64,000 bases of DNA, taken from contig NZ_VIQO01000040.1 in NCBI RefSeq assembly GCF_007483665.1, positions 62,001-126,000 of the forward strand, given 5' to 3'. The stretch comes from Catellatospora sichuanensis. Lineage in GTDB: Bacteria > Actinomycetota > Actinomycetes > Mycobacteriales > Micromonosporaceae. The notes under the pieces are model-generated. The model saw nothing but the letters and a program-made list of their open reading frames with translations, was not told where the DNA came from and did no database searches. Positions 15,996-23,868 of this stretch are shown piece after piece; within the stretch, counting starts at the first letter, position 1, and each line of letters begins with the position of its first letter. The position numbers were made by a program, and so were the translations under genes.

Positions 15996-16936
15996 CCCGC
16001 CGCACCGCCGCGATCAGCGCGGCCGGCGTCGCCGTTGCGTTGGCCCTCACCTGGCTCGCCGTCACCGCGATCCCCGACGGCACCCGGCCCGCCGCCGCCA
16101 CTGGTGCCGGATCGCCGGACGCGCCCGCCCTCACCGGCCGGCCGGACGGCACCGCCTCGGAACCGCCTGCCGCGACAGGCACCGCAACACCCGCGCCGGC
16201 CGCGCTCACCAGCGCACCCGCGGCACCGCACGAGCGCTGGCAGCCCCGGGTCGGTCAGACATGGCAGTGGCAGCTGTCCGGCGACCTCGACCTCACCGTC
16301 GACGCCGACGTCTACAACCTGGACGCCTTCACCGCCACCGCCGAGCAGGTGACGACCCTGCACCGGGCCGGACGGCACGTGATCTGCTACGTCAACGTCG
16401 GCGCATACGAAGACTTCCGACCCGACCAGGCGGCCTTTCCCGCCGAGATCCTCGGCCGGCCCCTCGACGGCTGGCCCGGCGAGCGGTGGCTCGACATCCG
16501 CCGCTGGGACCTGCTCGAACCCCTGCTGGCCGAGCGGCTGGCCCGGTGCCGGCAGAAAGGCTTCGACGGGGTCGAGCCCGACAACGTCGACGCCTACGCC
16601 AACGACAGCGGATTCCCGCTCACCGCAGGCGACCAGCTGCAGTTCAACCGGCGCGTAGCGGACCTCGCCCACAACGCGGGCCTGGCCGTCGGACTGAAGA
16701 ACGACGTCGAGCAGGCGGCCGCCCTGGTCGGTGTCATGGACTTCGCCGTCAACGAGGAGTGCGCCAGGTACCGCGAGTGCGACACGCTGGCCGTGTTCAC
16801 CGATGCGGGCAAGCCCGTCTTCCACGCCGAGTACGACCTGCCCGCAGGTTCGTTCTGCGCCCAGACGAGCCCGCTGCGCTTGTCCTCCATCCACAAGCGC
16901 CTCAACCTGGACGCCTATCGCGTCCCCTGCCCCTGA
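15992..16936 (+). CDS. GH114 endo-alpha-1,4-polygalactosaminidase (Ega3-like), membrane-anchored or secreted
   Basis: 314 aa. An N-terminal hydrophobic helix (about residues 6-26) followed by a Pro/Ala/Thr-rich spacer (30-80) suggests a membrane anchor or uncleaved signal. The barrel starts at WQWQLSGDLDLTVDADVYN and contains HVICYVNVGAYED (131-141), FDGVEPDNVDAY (191-202, with the conserved acidic Glu195/Asp197), AVGLKND and NEECARYREC. These are GH114 motifs. GH114 Ega3 and the TM1410-like family cut alpha-1,4-linked galactosamine chains, so this enzyme should trim the deacetylated polymer outside the cell. It is the last gene of the operon. A short GGGCCG/CGGCCC stem (16979-16992) downstream may end transcription. 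Confidence 0.87.
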   Translation: MTRRTAAISAAGVAVALALTWLAVTAIPDGTRPAAATGAGSPDAPALTGRPDGTASEPPAATGTATPAPAALTSAPAAPHERWQPRVGQTWQWQLSGDLDLTVDADVYNLDAFTATAEQVTTLHRAGRHVICYVNVGAYEDFRPDQAAFPAEILGRPLDGWPGERWLDIRRWDLLEPLLAERLARCRQKGFDGVEPDNVDAYANDSGFPLTAGDQLQFNRRVADLAHNAGLAVGLKNDVEQAAALVGVMDFAVNEECARYRECDTLAVFTDAGKPVFHAEYDLPAGSFCAQTSPLRLSSIHKRLNLDAYRVPCP

Positions 16937-17033
16937 GCCACCCGACACGGCCCTGAACCCACGCGGAGGAGGCGTGCTGGGCCGAACGGCCCGCTCAAGT
17001 CGACGCGGCCGAAGGCATCGAGCAACGCATCGG

Positions 17034-17234
17034 TTAGACGGTGACCTTCAGGTCCATCTCGACCGGATGCAGCACGACCAGCGCCAACAGGGAGAACTTC
17101 TTGCCGCCGGTGGTCACGATCGTGCGTGACTGCTCCTCGCATCGGACCATCGTCACGATCAGCACCCCGGCGAACGAATGCCCGGTCTGGCAAGCCGATC
17201 TAGTGCTGCCTCTCCCGTTCCCTGCGGGCAGCAT
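17034..17234 (-). pseudogene. Short coding-like remnant, unknown
   Basis: The last 45 or so codons (GHSFAGVLIVTMVRCEEQ, then TIVTTGGKKFSLLALVV and HPVEMDLKVTV) have strong actinobacterial codon bias and look like the C-terminus of a real beta-rich protein, but the frame upstream (17190-17234) loses this character and overlaps the next small gene. I infer either a very small protein (from GTG 17165 or ATG 17150) or a 5'-truncated remnant. Family not recognised. Confidence 0.35.
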
Positions 17235-17343
17235 CCTCGATGCCCGACGAGACAGCAGCGCGCACCACCCAGAACAGCAGGAAGAAGAAAAAACAGACGC
17301 CGCCGACTAAAAGGAACATCGGTATCCAGGACGCGGTAGCCAT
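17200..17343 (-). CDS. 47-aa single-pass membrane protein
   Basis: ATG 17343 opens a 47-residue protein: MATASWIPMFLLVGGVCFFF begins it, one long hydrophobic helix (about residues 7-30, Phe-rich) spans the membrane, and the C-terminus is highly charged (GIEDAARRERERQH). Such proteins often modulate membrane complexes, but nothing here identifies a partner. No Shine-Dalgarno is evident. It is divergent from the duplicated-domain gene at 17448. Confidence 0.45.
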   Translation of the reverse strand: MATASWIPMFLLVGGVCFFFFLLFWVVRAAVSSGIEDAARRERERQH

Positions 17344-17447
17344 GACGTAGACCGTAAGGCGTCGATGCCAAGTGCGCCGCCCGCACTGCCGCATTAAGCT
17401 CCGCTGCCATGGTGCGATGGACCAATACCCCGATTTTTGGCTGCTAC

Positions 17448-18179
17448 ATGGGTGTACGGGCCACGGTCGACGTCGAGCAGGCGGTCGTGCGTGAGGTAGT
17501 GCTGGCCGACGGTTTCGTGCAGCACGAGCCGGACGACCGCATGGGCGCGGACGAGATCGCCGAGATCGAGGCGAGGGCACTGGCCGGTGTGCGGTCGGCT
17601 CTGGACGACCTGGAGCCGCACGTCGGCCCGCTGCGGGTCGTGTTGGTCCGGCACGTGGTTCATCCGGTCGACTACTCCTGTGGCGGCATCCACTCCGCCG
17701 CCGCACGGGCGGTGCGGGAGTCGGTCGAGCAGCTTCCTGTACCCGTAGGCTTCGCCCGGCGCTGGCTCGCGGCCACCGCGGAGCCCGGCGGCTGCGTCCG
17801 GGCGCGGGTGACCAACCCGGCCGACGCCGGCAGTGCCGTCGGCGGGGTGAGGGTGACCATCGAGGTGGAGCGCGTGCCGGTGCGGGAGGTAGAGATCAGC
17901 CATCGCTTCGTCGTGGTCTCCGACGCCGACCGCGAGTCCGCGACTGAGGCGGTCGTGGCCGAGCTGGAGCAGGGTGCGGTGCTAGCGGTCCACGAGATGC
18001 TGGACGAGCTGGAGCCGAGGACGGGGCCGTTGCGCGTGAACCTCGTCCGGCACCGGTTCCGCCCGGTGGACTCCACGGTCTCGTCGATCGCGGCCGCCCT
18101 CGACTGCGGTCTGCGCAGGGCGGTCCAGGAGTTGGACTCCGCGCGTCCGGAAGCGCTGAGCGGGCCCTACATCGGCTGA
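17448..18179 (+). CDS. Protein with two tandem copies of an unknown domain
   Basis: 243 aa from ATG 17448 (an alternative ATG at 17409 adds 13). The two halves are clearly duplicated: copy 1 has VDVEQAVVREVVLADGFV, LDDLEPHVGPLRVVLVRH and HPVDYS; copy 2 has VTIEVERVPVREVEISHRF, LDELEPRTGPLRVNLVRH and RPVDST. The shared block (LEP..GPLRV.LVRH...PVD) may be a ligand-binding or dimer interface. The fold pattern faintly recalls domain IV of elongation factor G, but I would not name it so. No signal peptide or membrane helix. Monocistronic; function unknown. Confidence 0.65.
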   Translation: MGVRATVDVEQAVVREVVLADGFVQHEPDDRMGADEIAEIEARALAGVRSALDDLEPHVGPLRVVLVRHVVHPVDYSCGGIHSAAARAVRESVEQLPVPVGFARRWLAATAEPGGCVRARVTNPADAGSAVGGVRVTIEVERVPVREVEISHRFVVVSDADRESATEAVVAELEQGAVLAVHEMLDELEPRTGPLRVNLVRHRFRPVDSTVSSIAAALDCGLRRAVQELDSARPEALSGPYIG

Positions 18180-18526
18180 CGGTCGGGGCCGGCCAGGCGG
18201 CCCGCCCCCGCGCAGGATCAGCGGGTGGAGAGCTGCCTGCCGAGCGTGAACAGGCTCGGCAGCATGGGTCGAGGCCTTGGTGCGAATCCGCGAAGCCGAC
18301 GTTCACCGTCGTACCTGGCACCATCGTGCGGGTGGTGGTCCGCGACGGCCGTCCCGGCTGCCGGCCGGCCTCCTGCCGATCCTGCCCTGGTAGGAGGCAA
18401 CCCGACGGTGATCACCCACATGCCATACCTGCTCGACGCGGTCGGCGAGGACCAGGTGGAGCTGATGGTGCGAGCCGCCGCCGAGCGGCCGTGACCTCCG
18501 CGTACTGATTCATGCTGGGACGCCGT
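18180..18526. other. Stretch with a frameshifted coding remnant
   Basis: Two plus-strand segments look coding in different frames: LPAGLLPILPW ends at a stop near 18390, and GGNPTVITHMPYLLDAVGED continues to VELMVRAAAERP and a stop at 18494. Together they look like the decayed C-terminus of an unidentified gene. Nothing intact is present. Confidence 0.3.
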
Positions 18527-21262
18527 CTAGTTGATCTTTATCTTCCCCTTCGCCAGGCCGGCATCCACGCGGTAGAGCACCGTCGCTCGTGAGGCGTCGG
18601 TGTAGACCGTGAGTCGGAGACGGTGCGGCGTACCGTTCCCGGCCGCGTCACCGTCCACCGCCGTGACGGTGAAGGGCAGACCGGCCGTAGCCGTTCCGTT
18701 GAGCACGGCGTCGGCCACGCCCTGGAACGTGGCGACCGAGTTGTCGGCGCCGCTGACCACGAGCCAGTCGATCCGTGTCGAGGCGAGATGGAAGGCGTCG
18801 TCGCCGATGTTGTAGGTGAAGGTGAGGGCGCGTCTGGTGTCGAGGGTGCCGTCGCCGCGGTAGCCGAGACTGAAGTCGAAGTCGGCCTTGGTGTTGCTCC
18901 CGGTGGCCAGGCCCGGCAGCTGATCGGTGCCGTGGACGGGCACGACCCGGCTCTGGCCCTGCGCGGTGGCATTGCGGCTGTGGTTGGCAGGCGAGCTGAG
19001 GTTGGTGACGGCTACCTGCACCGGGGCGGACAGCGTGCTGCTGTTGCCCGCCAGGTCGACCGCCGCGACGGCGTACTGGTAAACCCCGGGAATGTAGCCG
19101 TCGGTGAAGTTCGTGGCGTCGAGGGCCGCCGGTGAGACCAGCACGCTGTCCCCGGTGAGGATGTCTTCACGCCACACCTGGTAGGTGGCGGCACCGGGGA
19201 CGGTATTCCAGGTGAGCACCGGGGCGTTGTTGGTCGGCGTGGCGGCCGACAGGCCCGTGGGAGCGGGCAGGCCGACCACGAGTGTCGTAGCCACGGTGGC
19301 GCTCCAGTTGCCCGCCCGGTCCCTGGCGCGCACGTGTACGTCGTAGACGCCGGCCAGGCCGGTGTCGAACTCGGCCGACAACGTGGCACCGTTCCAGGAC
19401 ATGCCGGTGCCGTTGCCCGCGCCCGGGTCGGCGGCACCGACGTAGTACTCGCCGGTGTCCACGCCGGTGAGGTCGTCGTCGGCCGGGACTGTCAGGGTGC
19501 TGGCTTCGTCGAGCTGCTTCGGGTTCGCCGTCCAGTGCGGGGCGCCCAGCGAGGGCGGGGTCAGATCGGTGCTGGGGTCGACGACCTCGAATCGCGCCTC
19601 GAACGTGGGTGACCAGTTGCCGAAGCTGTCATGGACACGGTAGTGAATCGTGACCGTTCCCGCAGTATCAAGGTTGGACGCAGCTGCGACGAGGTCGTAG
19701 CGGAAATGTGAGGTGTCCGGATCCGGAACCGCGCCGAAGGACACGAGGCTGCCCTTGCCGAGTCCCGGGTCGGTGTCGCCGAGGTAGAACTCGCCGTGGG
19801 CGACGCCGGCACCGGTGTCGGTGGCGTCGATGCGGAACGGCATGTTGCGGCCCAGCAACGCGTTCGGAGCCAGAAAGGTGATCCCGACCTGCTGAGGTGG
19901 CGTCGTGTCCGCGATGGCGGCGGGATCGGTGGCGACGACGTACGCGTTGTTGCAGGGCCTCGTATTGGGGTAGGCGCGCTCGTCGTAGCTGACGGCGCAG
20001 TAGTACGGGGCGCCGAACGTCTCGGCGGCGGAGGTCATCGCGACATGGGATCCGTCCGCGGTCAGCGCGCTGCCGGACTGCAGGCGCCAGGTGGCCGGAA
20101 CGCCGTTCGCGTCGACGTTCACCAGGTGCACTGCGCCGGTGTCCAAGCGCTTGGAATACAGGCCGGTGCCATGGAAGTAGGTGCTGTTCGAGCGCATGAT
20201 GGATTCGGTCGTCCAGACGAACACGTTCCCGTCGTCGGACATCTGGAAGGATCCCGGCAGGGTGTAGCGGTCGGGTGTGGTCCCGTCGGCGTTCACATCG
20301 GCCCGCTCCAACGTGGCGGTGACGGTGTCGTAGCGGAACAGGTTGCGACAGACGCCGAACGCCGTCATGAAGTACTCGCAGTATCCAGGGGTCTGCGGGT
20401 AAAGCATGGCGGAGTCGGCGATGAAGCCCAGGTAGCGTCCGGTCGCCGAGACCTCGATCGTGAATGCGTTCGGGCTGGCAAGGTGATCGAACACCAACGT
20501 GGTGGTCCGGCTGGGGACGTCATAGCGGTAGATGCTGTAGACCAGCGGCTGATTGAACTCCGATTCGACCCGCCGGTAGTAGACCGTGTTGCCGTCGCTC
20601 GACAGGCCCAGAGGTCTCGCATTGTCCGCGACACGGGTGAGCGCAGGCGTGCCGGGCGCCGCGGTGCGGTCGACGAGCATGACGGCGTTGGCGAAATTGT
20701 TGTTCCCCGACACCTGGTACCCGAAGACGACTTTGGAGCCGTCGGCCGACGCGTGATGAAACTGCGATCCGGCATTGGAACCGATGTATGTCGGCGTGCC
20801 GATGTAGGTTCGTTCGACATTGACGACGGCACCGGTGACGAGGTCTTTGGCGAACAGATACGAGCGGCTGTCGGTGTCACTCGGATTCACGGTCCGGGCG
20901 CCGGTGACGAAGAAGAGATGTCTGCCGTTGCCTGACAGTCGACCGTCGCCCAGCGCCATGTCGGGGTTGTTCGCCGACGTCGACACCAGAGTGAGCGTGC
21001 CCTCCTGCCGGTCGCGAACATAGAGGCGCGACCGCTGCGACTCGAACGACAGATTGGTGGCGTTGGAGCTCAGCAAGACGTACCGACCATCGTGCGAGAT
21101 GTCGAGGGCGTTGCCGCCGCGGTCGGCGTACTCGCCGTCGTCGTCGACCGAGACGACATCGCCGGCCGGAGGCGCCGCAGCATGCGCCGGAGTCGCGACA
21201 GCGATCATGGAACTGAGCAGCATCAGGCTGCCGACGGCGAATCTTCCGACCATGCTGCGCAT
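18527..21262 (-). CDS. Large secreted protein: TolB/WD40-like beta-propeller plus Ig/FN3-like domains
   Basis: 911 aa from ATG 21262 (the frame is open to GTG 21454, but the extra 64 residues precede a proper signal peptide, and GGTGGA sits upstream of 21262). The signal peptide MRSMVGRFAVGSLMLLSS ends near TPAHA. Residues about 40-480 are a repeated propeller (ALDISHDGRYVLLSSNATN, RLYVRDRQEGTLTLVS, GLSSDGNTVYYRR, YDVPSRTTTLVFDHLASPN). From about 490, three or four beta-sandwich domains follow: two Ig-like repeats with D-T-G-A-G-V style loops (ATDTGAGVAHGEFYLGD; GVDTGEYYVGAADPG), one FN3-like (PAPTGLSAATPTNNAPVLTW), and a C-terminal beta domain. No catalytic motif. Probably a surface or extracellular binding protein; partner unknown. 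Confidence 0.8.
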   Translation of the reverse strand: MRSMVGRFAVGSLMLLSSMIAVATPAHAAAPPAGDVVSVDDDGEYADRGGNALDISHDGRYVLLSSNATNLSFESQRSRLYVRDRQEGTLTLVSTSANNPDMALGDGRLSGNGRHLFFVTGARTVNPSDTDSRSYLFAKDLVTGAVVNVERTYIGTPTYIGSNAGSQFHHASADGSKVVFGYQVSGNNNFANAVMLVDRTAAPGTPALTRVADNARPLGLSSDGNTVYYRRVESEFNQPLVYSIYRYDVPSRTTTLVFDHLASPNAFTIEVSATGRYLGFIADSAMLYPQTPGYCEYFMTAFGVCRNLFRYDTVTATLERADVNADGTTPDRYTLPGSFQMSDDGNVFVWTTESIMRSNSTYFHGTGLYSKRLDTGAVHLVNVDANGVPATWRLQSGSALTADGSHVAMTSAAETFGAPYYCAVSYDERAYPNTRPCNNAYVVATDPAAIADTTPPQQVGITFLAPNALLGRNMPFRIDATDTGAGVAHGEFYLGDTDPGLGKGSLVSFGAVPDPDTSHFRYDLVAAASNLDTAGTVTIHYRVHDSFGNWSPTFEARFEVVDPSTDLTPPSLGAPHWTANPKQLDEASTLTVPADDDLTGVDTGEYYVGAADPGAGNGTGMSWNGATLSAEFDTGLAGVYDVHVRARDRAGNWSATVATTLVVGLPAPTGLSAATPTNNAPVLTWNTVPGAATYQVWREDILTGDSVLVSPAALDATNFTDGYIPGVYQYAVAAVDLAGNSSTLSAPVQVAVTNLSSPANHSRNATAQGQSRVVPVHGTDQLPGLATGSNTKADFDFSLGYRGDGTLDTRRALTFTYNIGDDAFHLASTRIDWLVVSGADNSVATFQGVADAVLNGTATAGLPFTVTAVDGDAAGNGTPHRLRLTVYTDASRATVLYRVDAGLAKGKIKIN

Positions 21263-21473
21263 ACCGTTATCCACCGCCAGTGGCTGTCTCGGAATGGGAT
21301 CCATCAACCTGTCGGCGCCAGTCTGCACGGTTACGCTGATTGAACGATACGGCCGCCCATCGAAGTGGGCCGTTAGACCGAATCGAATCGGATCGCAGTC
21401 TGATGCCGGGTGACTGGACAGGCCGATCACAGCTACGGATGTACTCGCCCGCACGAGCTACACGTCTCCGTGT

Positions 21474-21632
21474 TCAGCGGTGGCAGGCCAGCTTGTTCAA
21501 CGTCCACCGGTCGGTGACCTGCTCGTCCTCGGCCAGCGGCAGGATCCTGCCGAGCAGGCGCCTGGCCGGGTGGTGGTCAGTGCCGTCGACGGCCCGGAAC
21601 GACGCCCGGGTGTTGGAAGGCCGTAGAAGCGT
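21474..21632 (-). pseudogene. Coding-like remnant, unknown
   Basis: A 53-codon minus-strand frame opened by an in-frame TGA has strong codon bias and ends TRASFRAVDGTDHHPARRLL, then GRILPLAEDEQVTDRW and TLNKLACHR. It looks like the C-terminus of a real protein whose 5' part has been lost or frameshifted. Family not recognised. Confidence 0.35.
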
Positions 21633-21715
21633 TCAGGACCGGTGCACCTCGCCGTCGAGCAGTCGGCGGTGCCCACGCCACCAGGCTGGAGACGGTTGGG
21701 CGTCAGGTCGACGCC

Positions 21716-22042
21716 GTGGTCACCGACGTTGAGCCGGGCAGTAGAGGCAAGCACGTCACCGTCGAGTTCCCGCTCGCGTCAGGGGAGCGAGTGTCGGCCT
21801 GGTGCGACAGCTGTGACGACGGGCTGCGTCAGGGCGACCAAGTCCGAATTCGCTACGACCCGACGGATCCCGACCAGCTCGTGGAGCAGGTCGGGAGAAC
21901 CAGCCGACGCAACGTCTCCCGTTTCAGCTGGTTCGCAGCGGCAACGCGGACGGCCGGAATGATCGCGATCATGGTCGCCCGCTGGCGGCGTCGGCGGGAC
22001 CGCAACAGCACCAGTTACGGCAGCTCAACCAGTCAACCGTGA
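21716..22042 (+). CDS. DUF3592-like small membrane-associated protein, possibly truncated
   Basis: 108 aa from GTG 21716. The N-terminal part (VVTDVEPGSRGKHVTVEFPL, then VRIRYDPTDPDQLVEQVG) matches the beta-rich core of DUF3592-type proteins (value-V-x-Y-DP-x-P). The C-terminus is basic with one weak hydrophobic stretch (AAATRTAGMIAIMVA). The coding character extends upstream in the same frame (RLETVGRQVDAVV), without a start, into a segment occupied on the other strand by a second remnant, so the 5' end may be missing. A related intact protein is at 56253. Confidence 0.4.
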   Translation: MVTDVEPGSRGKHVTVEFPLASGERVSAWCDSCDDGLRQGDQVRIRYDPTDPDQLVEQVGRTSRRNVSRFSWFAAATRTAGMIAIMVARWRRRRDRNSTSYGSSTSQP

Positions 22043-22124
22043 CTGCCGTACTAATCCCCGCGCTTTCGGCAACATTGTTCGGGCCATCCCGGAGGGGCGG
22101 TGCTGTCAGGTCAGAAACTCCCGG

Positions 22125-22511
22125 TCAGATTCGCAGCACCGAGCGCAGCTGCGCGACTTCCGCCTTGTTGTACAGCGGGCGCAGCTTGAGCTTCTGCCGC
22201 GGATCCCTGCCGGCGAGCTCCCAGTAGCCGTCGACCTTTCTGAGCCCCATGATGTCGGACCTCGGCATGGCTTGATCCGGCCAGACTGTGTCGTAGACAC
22301 GGACGTGGGTCGCGTCGACAACGACTTTGGTCACACGGACATAGCGTATCCAAACCGCCGCGAAACCTGCGCTGATCAGAGCCATCCCGACGTATTTCCA
22401 AAGCTCCGTCGGCGGCCAGATGACACTCAGGATGGCAGCGAGCATGACCGGCCACATGCCGTACACAGCGGTGCGCCGGTATGTCAAGCGCAGGACCATT
22501 ACCTCCTGCAT
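22125..22511 (-). CDS. Small membrane protein with PH-like domain
   Basis: 128 aa. Two membrane helices (about residues 17-33 and 40-58: GMWPVMLAAILSVIW; YVGMALISAGFAAVWIRYV) are followed by a short beta-rich C-terminal domain (VVVDATHVRVYDTVWPD, SDIMGLRKV, LRPLYNKAEVAQLRSVLRI) in the style of small bacterial PH proteins. Function unknown. ATG/GTG choice at the N-terminus is open (MQEVMVLRL). Monocistronic between a remnant and the LacI gene. Confidence 0.6.
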   Translation of the reverse strand: MQEVMVLRLTYRRTAVYGMWPVMLAAILSVIWPPTELWKYVGMALISAGFAAVWIRYVRVTKVVVDATHVRVYDTVWPDQAMPRSDIMGLRKVDGYWELAGRDPRQKLKLRPLYNKAEVAQLRSVLRI

Positions 22512-22654
22512 GGTGATCCTTCCGGGGAGAGGGCCGGACGGCGGCCGGACATCCCGGCTTCGCCGGCGCTAGTCGATCACTGCTAAGGCCGGTGCCCGGA
22601 GGAGGAGCACCAGAACCTCGGCGGTCATGCCGTGTCTGGCGATGCCAGGAAGCG

Positions 22655-23734
22655 TCATGGGCGTGTGCCGGTCGAGCCTCGAACGACGAGCGTGGGGCCG
22701 AAAGTGGACCGCCGATTCCGTAACGGTCGGCCGTCGATCACCTGAGCCAGCATCTGCACAGCCGTGGCCGACATCGCGGCCACGGGCTGGCGGAGTGTGG
22801 TGAGCGGCGGATCGGTGAATGACATCAGCGGGGAGTCGTCGAACCCGATGACGGAGATGTCTTCCGGCACAGACAGACCCCCGGCGCGGGCGGCGCGTAC
22901 AGCCCCAAGTGCCATCAGATCCGAACCACAGACTACGGCGGTCGCACCGTCTGCCATCAGCCGCGCGGCTGCCACCTGGCCATCCTCAGCCGTGAACCAC
23001 GGCGCGACCTCAACCATTTCCCGCAGCCCGGCGGTACGCATGGCCTCCAGGTATCCGTCGAGCGCGCCCCGTGCCGGCAGGTAGCGTTCCGGACCGATGA
23101 CCATGCCGATACGTCGGTGCCCGAGTGAGGTCAGATGGGACACGGCGAGTCGTCCCGCGGCACGGGTGTCACACGATACGAAGGACGCCTCAACGTCTGG
23201 CAGGTCTCCGTTCATGAGCGCCATCGGCAAAGAGCGACCGACAAGGTCGCGGTATCGATCGCGATCCTCGGTGGCATCCGCGTGCAGCCCTGAAACGAAG
23301 ATGATCCCTGAGGCCCCCTGTTGCAGCAGCGTCTTCACATGGCTGTCCTCGCCGGGACCGCCAGGTGCCAGGGTGTGCAGTGCCGGGGTGTAGCCCTGCT
23401 GGATCAGCGCCGCTCCTATGGCACGAGCGAAAAGCGAGAAGATCGGGTTCTCCAGTTCGGGCGTGATCATCCCGATCAGGCGGTCTTGGCGCTCACGCAG
23501 GTGCTCCTGACTCTGGTATCCGAGCGCCTCCAGGGCGGCGGTCACGGCCAGTCGGGTAGCCGGATTGATGCCAGGTTTGTTGTTGACCACGCGGGAAACG
23601 GTGGACTCACTGACCCCCGCCTGCCGGGCGACGTCGGCCAAGCGGGTCGTGCCCCCGTCTGCGGTCGTCACGGTCTTCCGCGAACCGGTGCCCGAGCCGC
23701 CCGAGGATGGATGCAGGCCACGGCGCGATGACAT
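22655..23734 (-). CDS. LacI/GalR-family transcriptional regulator
   Basis: 359 aa. The HTH is TRLADVARQAGVSESTVSRV (residues about 30-49), with hinge helix NPATRLAVTAALEALGYQ. The periplasmic-binding-protein-like ligand domain follows (LIGMITPELENPIFSLFARA; GIIFVSGLHAD; RRIGMVIGP; VVCGSDLMALGAVRAARAGG; IGFDDSPLMSFTDPPLTTL). It should bind a sugar or derivative and control a catabolic operon, but no sugar transport or hydrolase gene adjoins it, so its target is elsewhere. The N-terminal 25 residues (Ser/Gly/Arg-rich) are unusually long; a start nearer VTTADGGTTRL is possible. Confidence 0.92.
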   Translation of the reverse strand: MSSRRGLHPSSGGSGTGSRKTVTTADGGTTRLADVARQAGVSESTVSRVVNNKPGINPATRLAVTAALEALGYQSQEHLRERQDRLIGMITPELENPIFSLFARAIGAALIQQGYTPALHTLAPGGPGEDSHVKTLLQQGASGIIFVSGLHADATEDRDRYRDLVGRSLPMALMNGDLPDVEASFVSCDTRAAGRLAVSHLTSLGHRRIGMVIGPERYLPARGALDGYLEAMRTAGLREMVEVAPWFTAEDGQVAAARLMADGATAVVCGSDLMALGAVRAARAGGLSVPEDISVIGFDDSPLMSFTDPPLTTLRQPVAAMSATAVQMLAQVIDGRPLRNRRSTFGPTLVVRGSTGTRP

Positions 23735-23868
23735 GCGGGCACTCTAGTCGTTCCACGAACGCCGCAAGTGCCCGTCGAGGAACCAGGCAAGCCGGTGCCG
23801 ACGGCCGTGGGGGAGCTGCCGACGCGGTGTTCGTGGGCCAGGCGCCGGGTCAGACGTTGTCGATCCGC

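Noticed and set aside
17448-18179. EF-G domain IV assignment for the duplicated-domain protein
   Set aside because: Only a vague resemblance in the PVD-containing segment; not enough to name.
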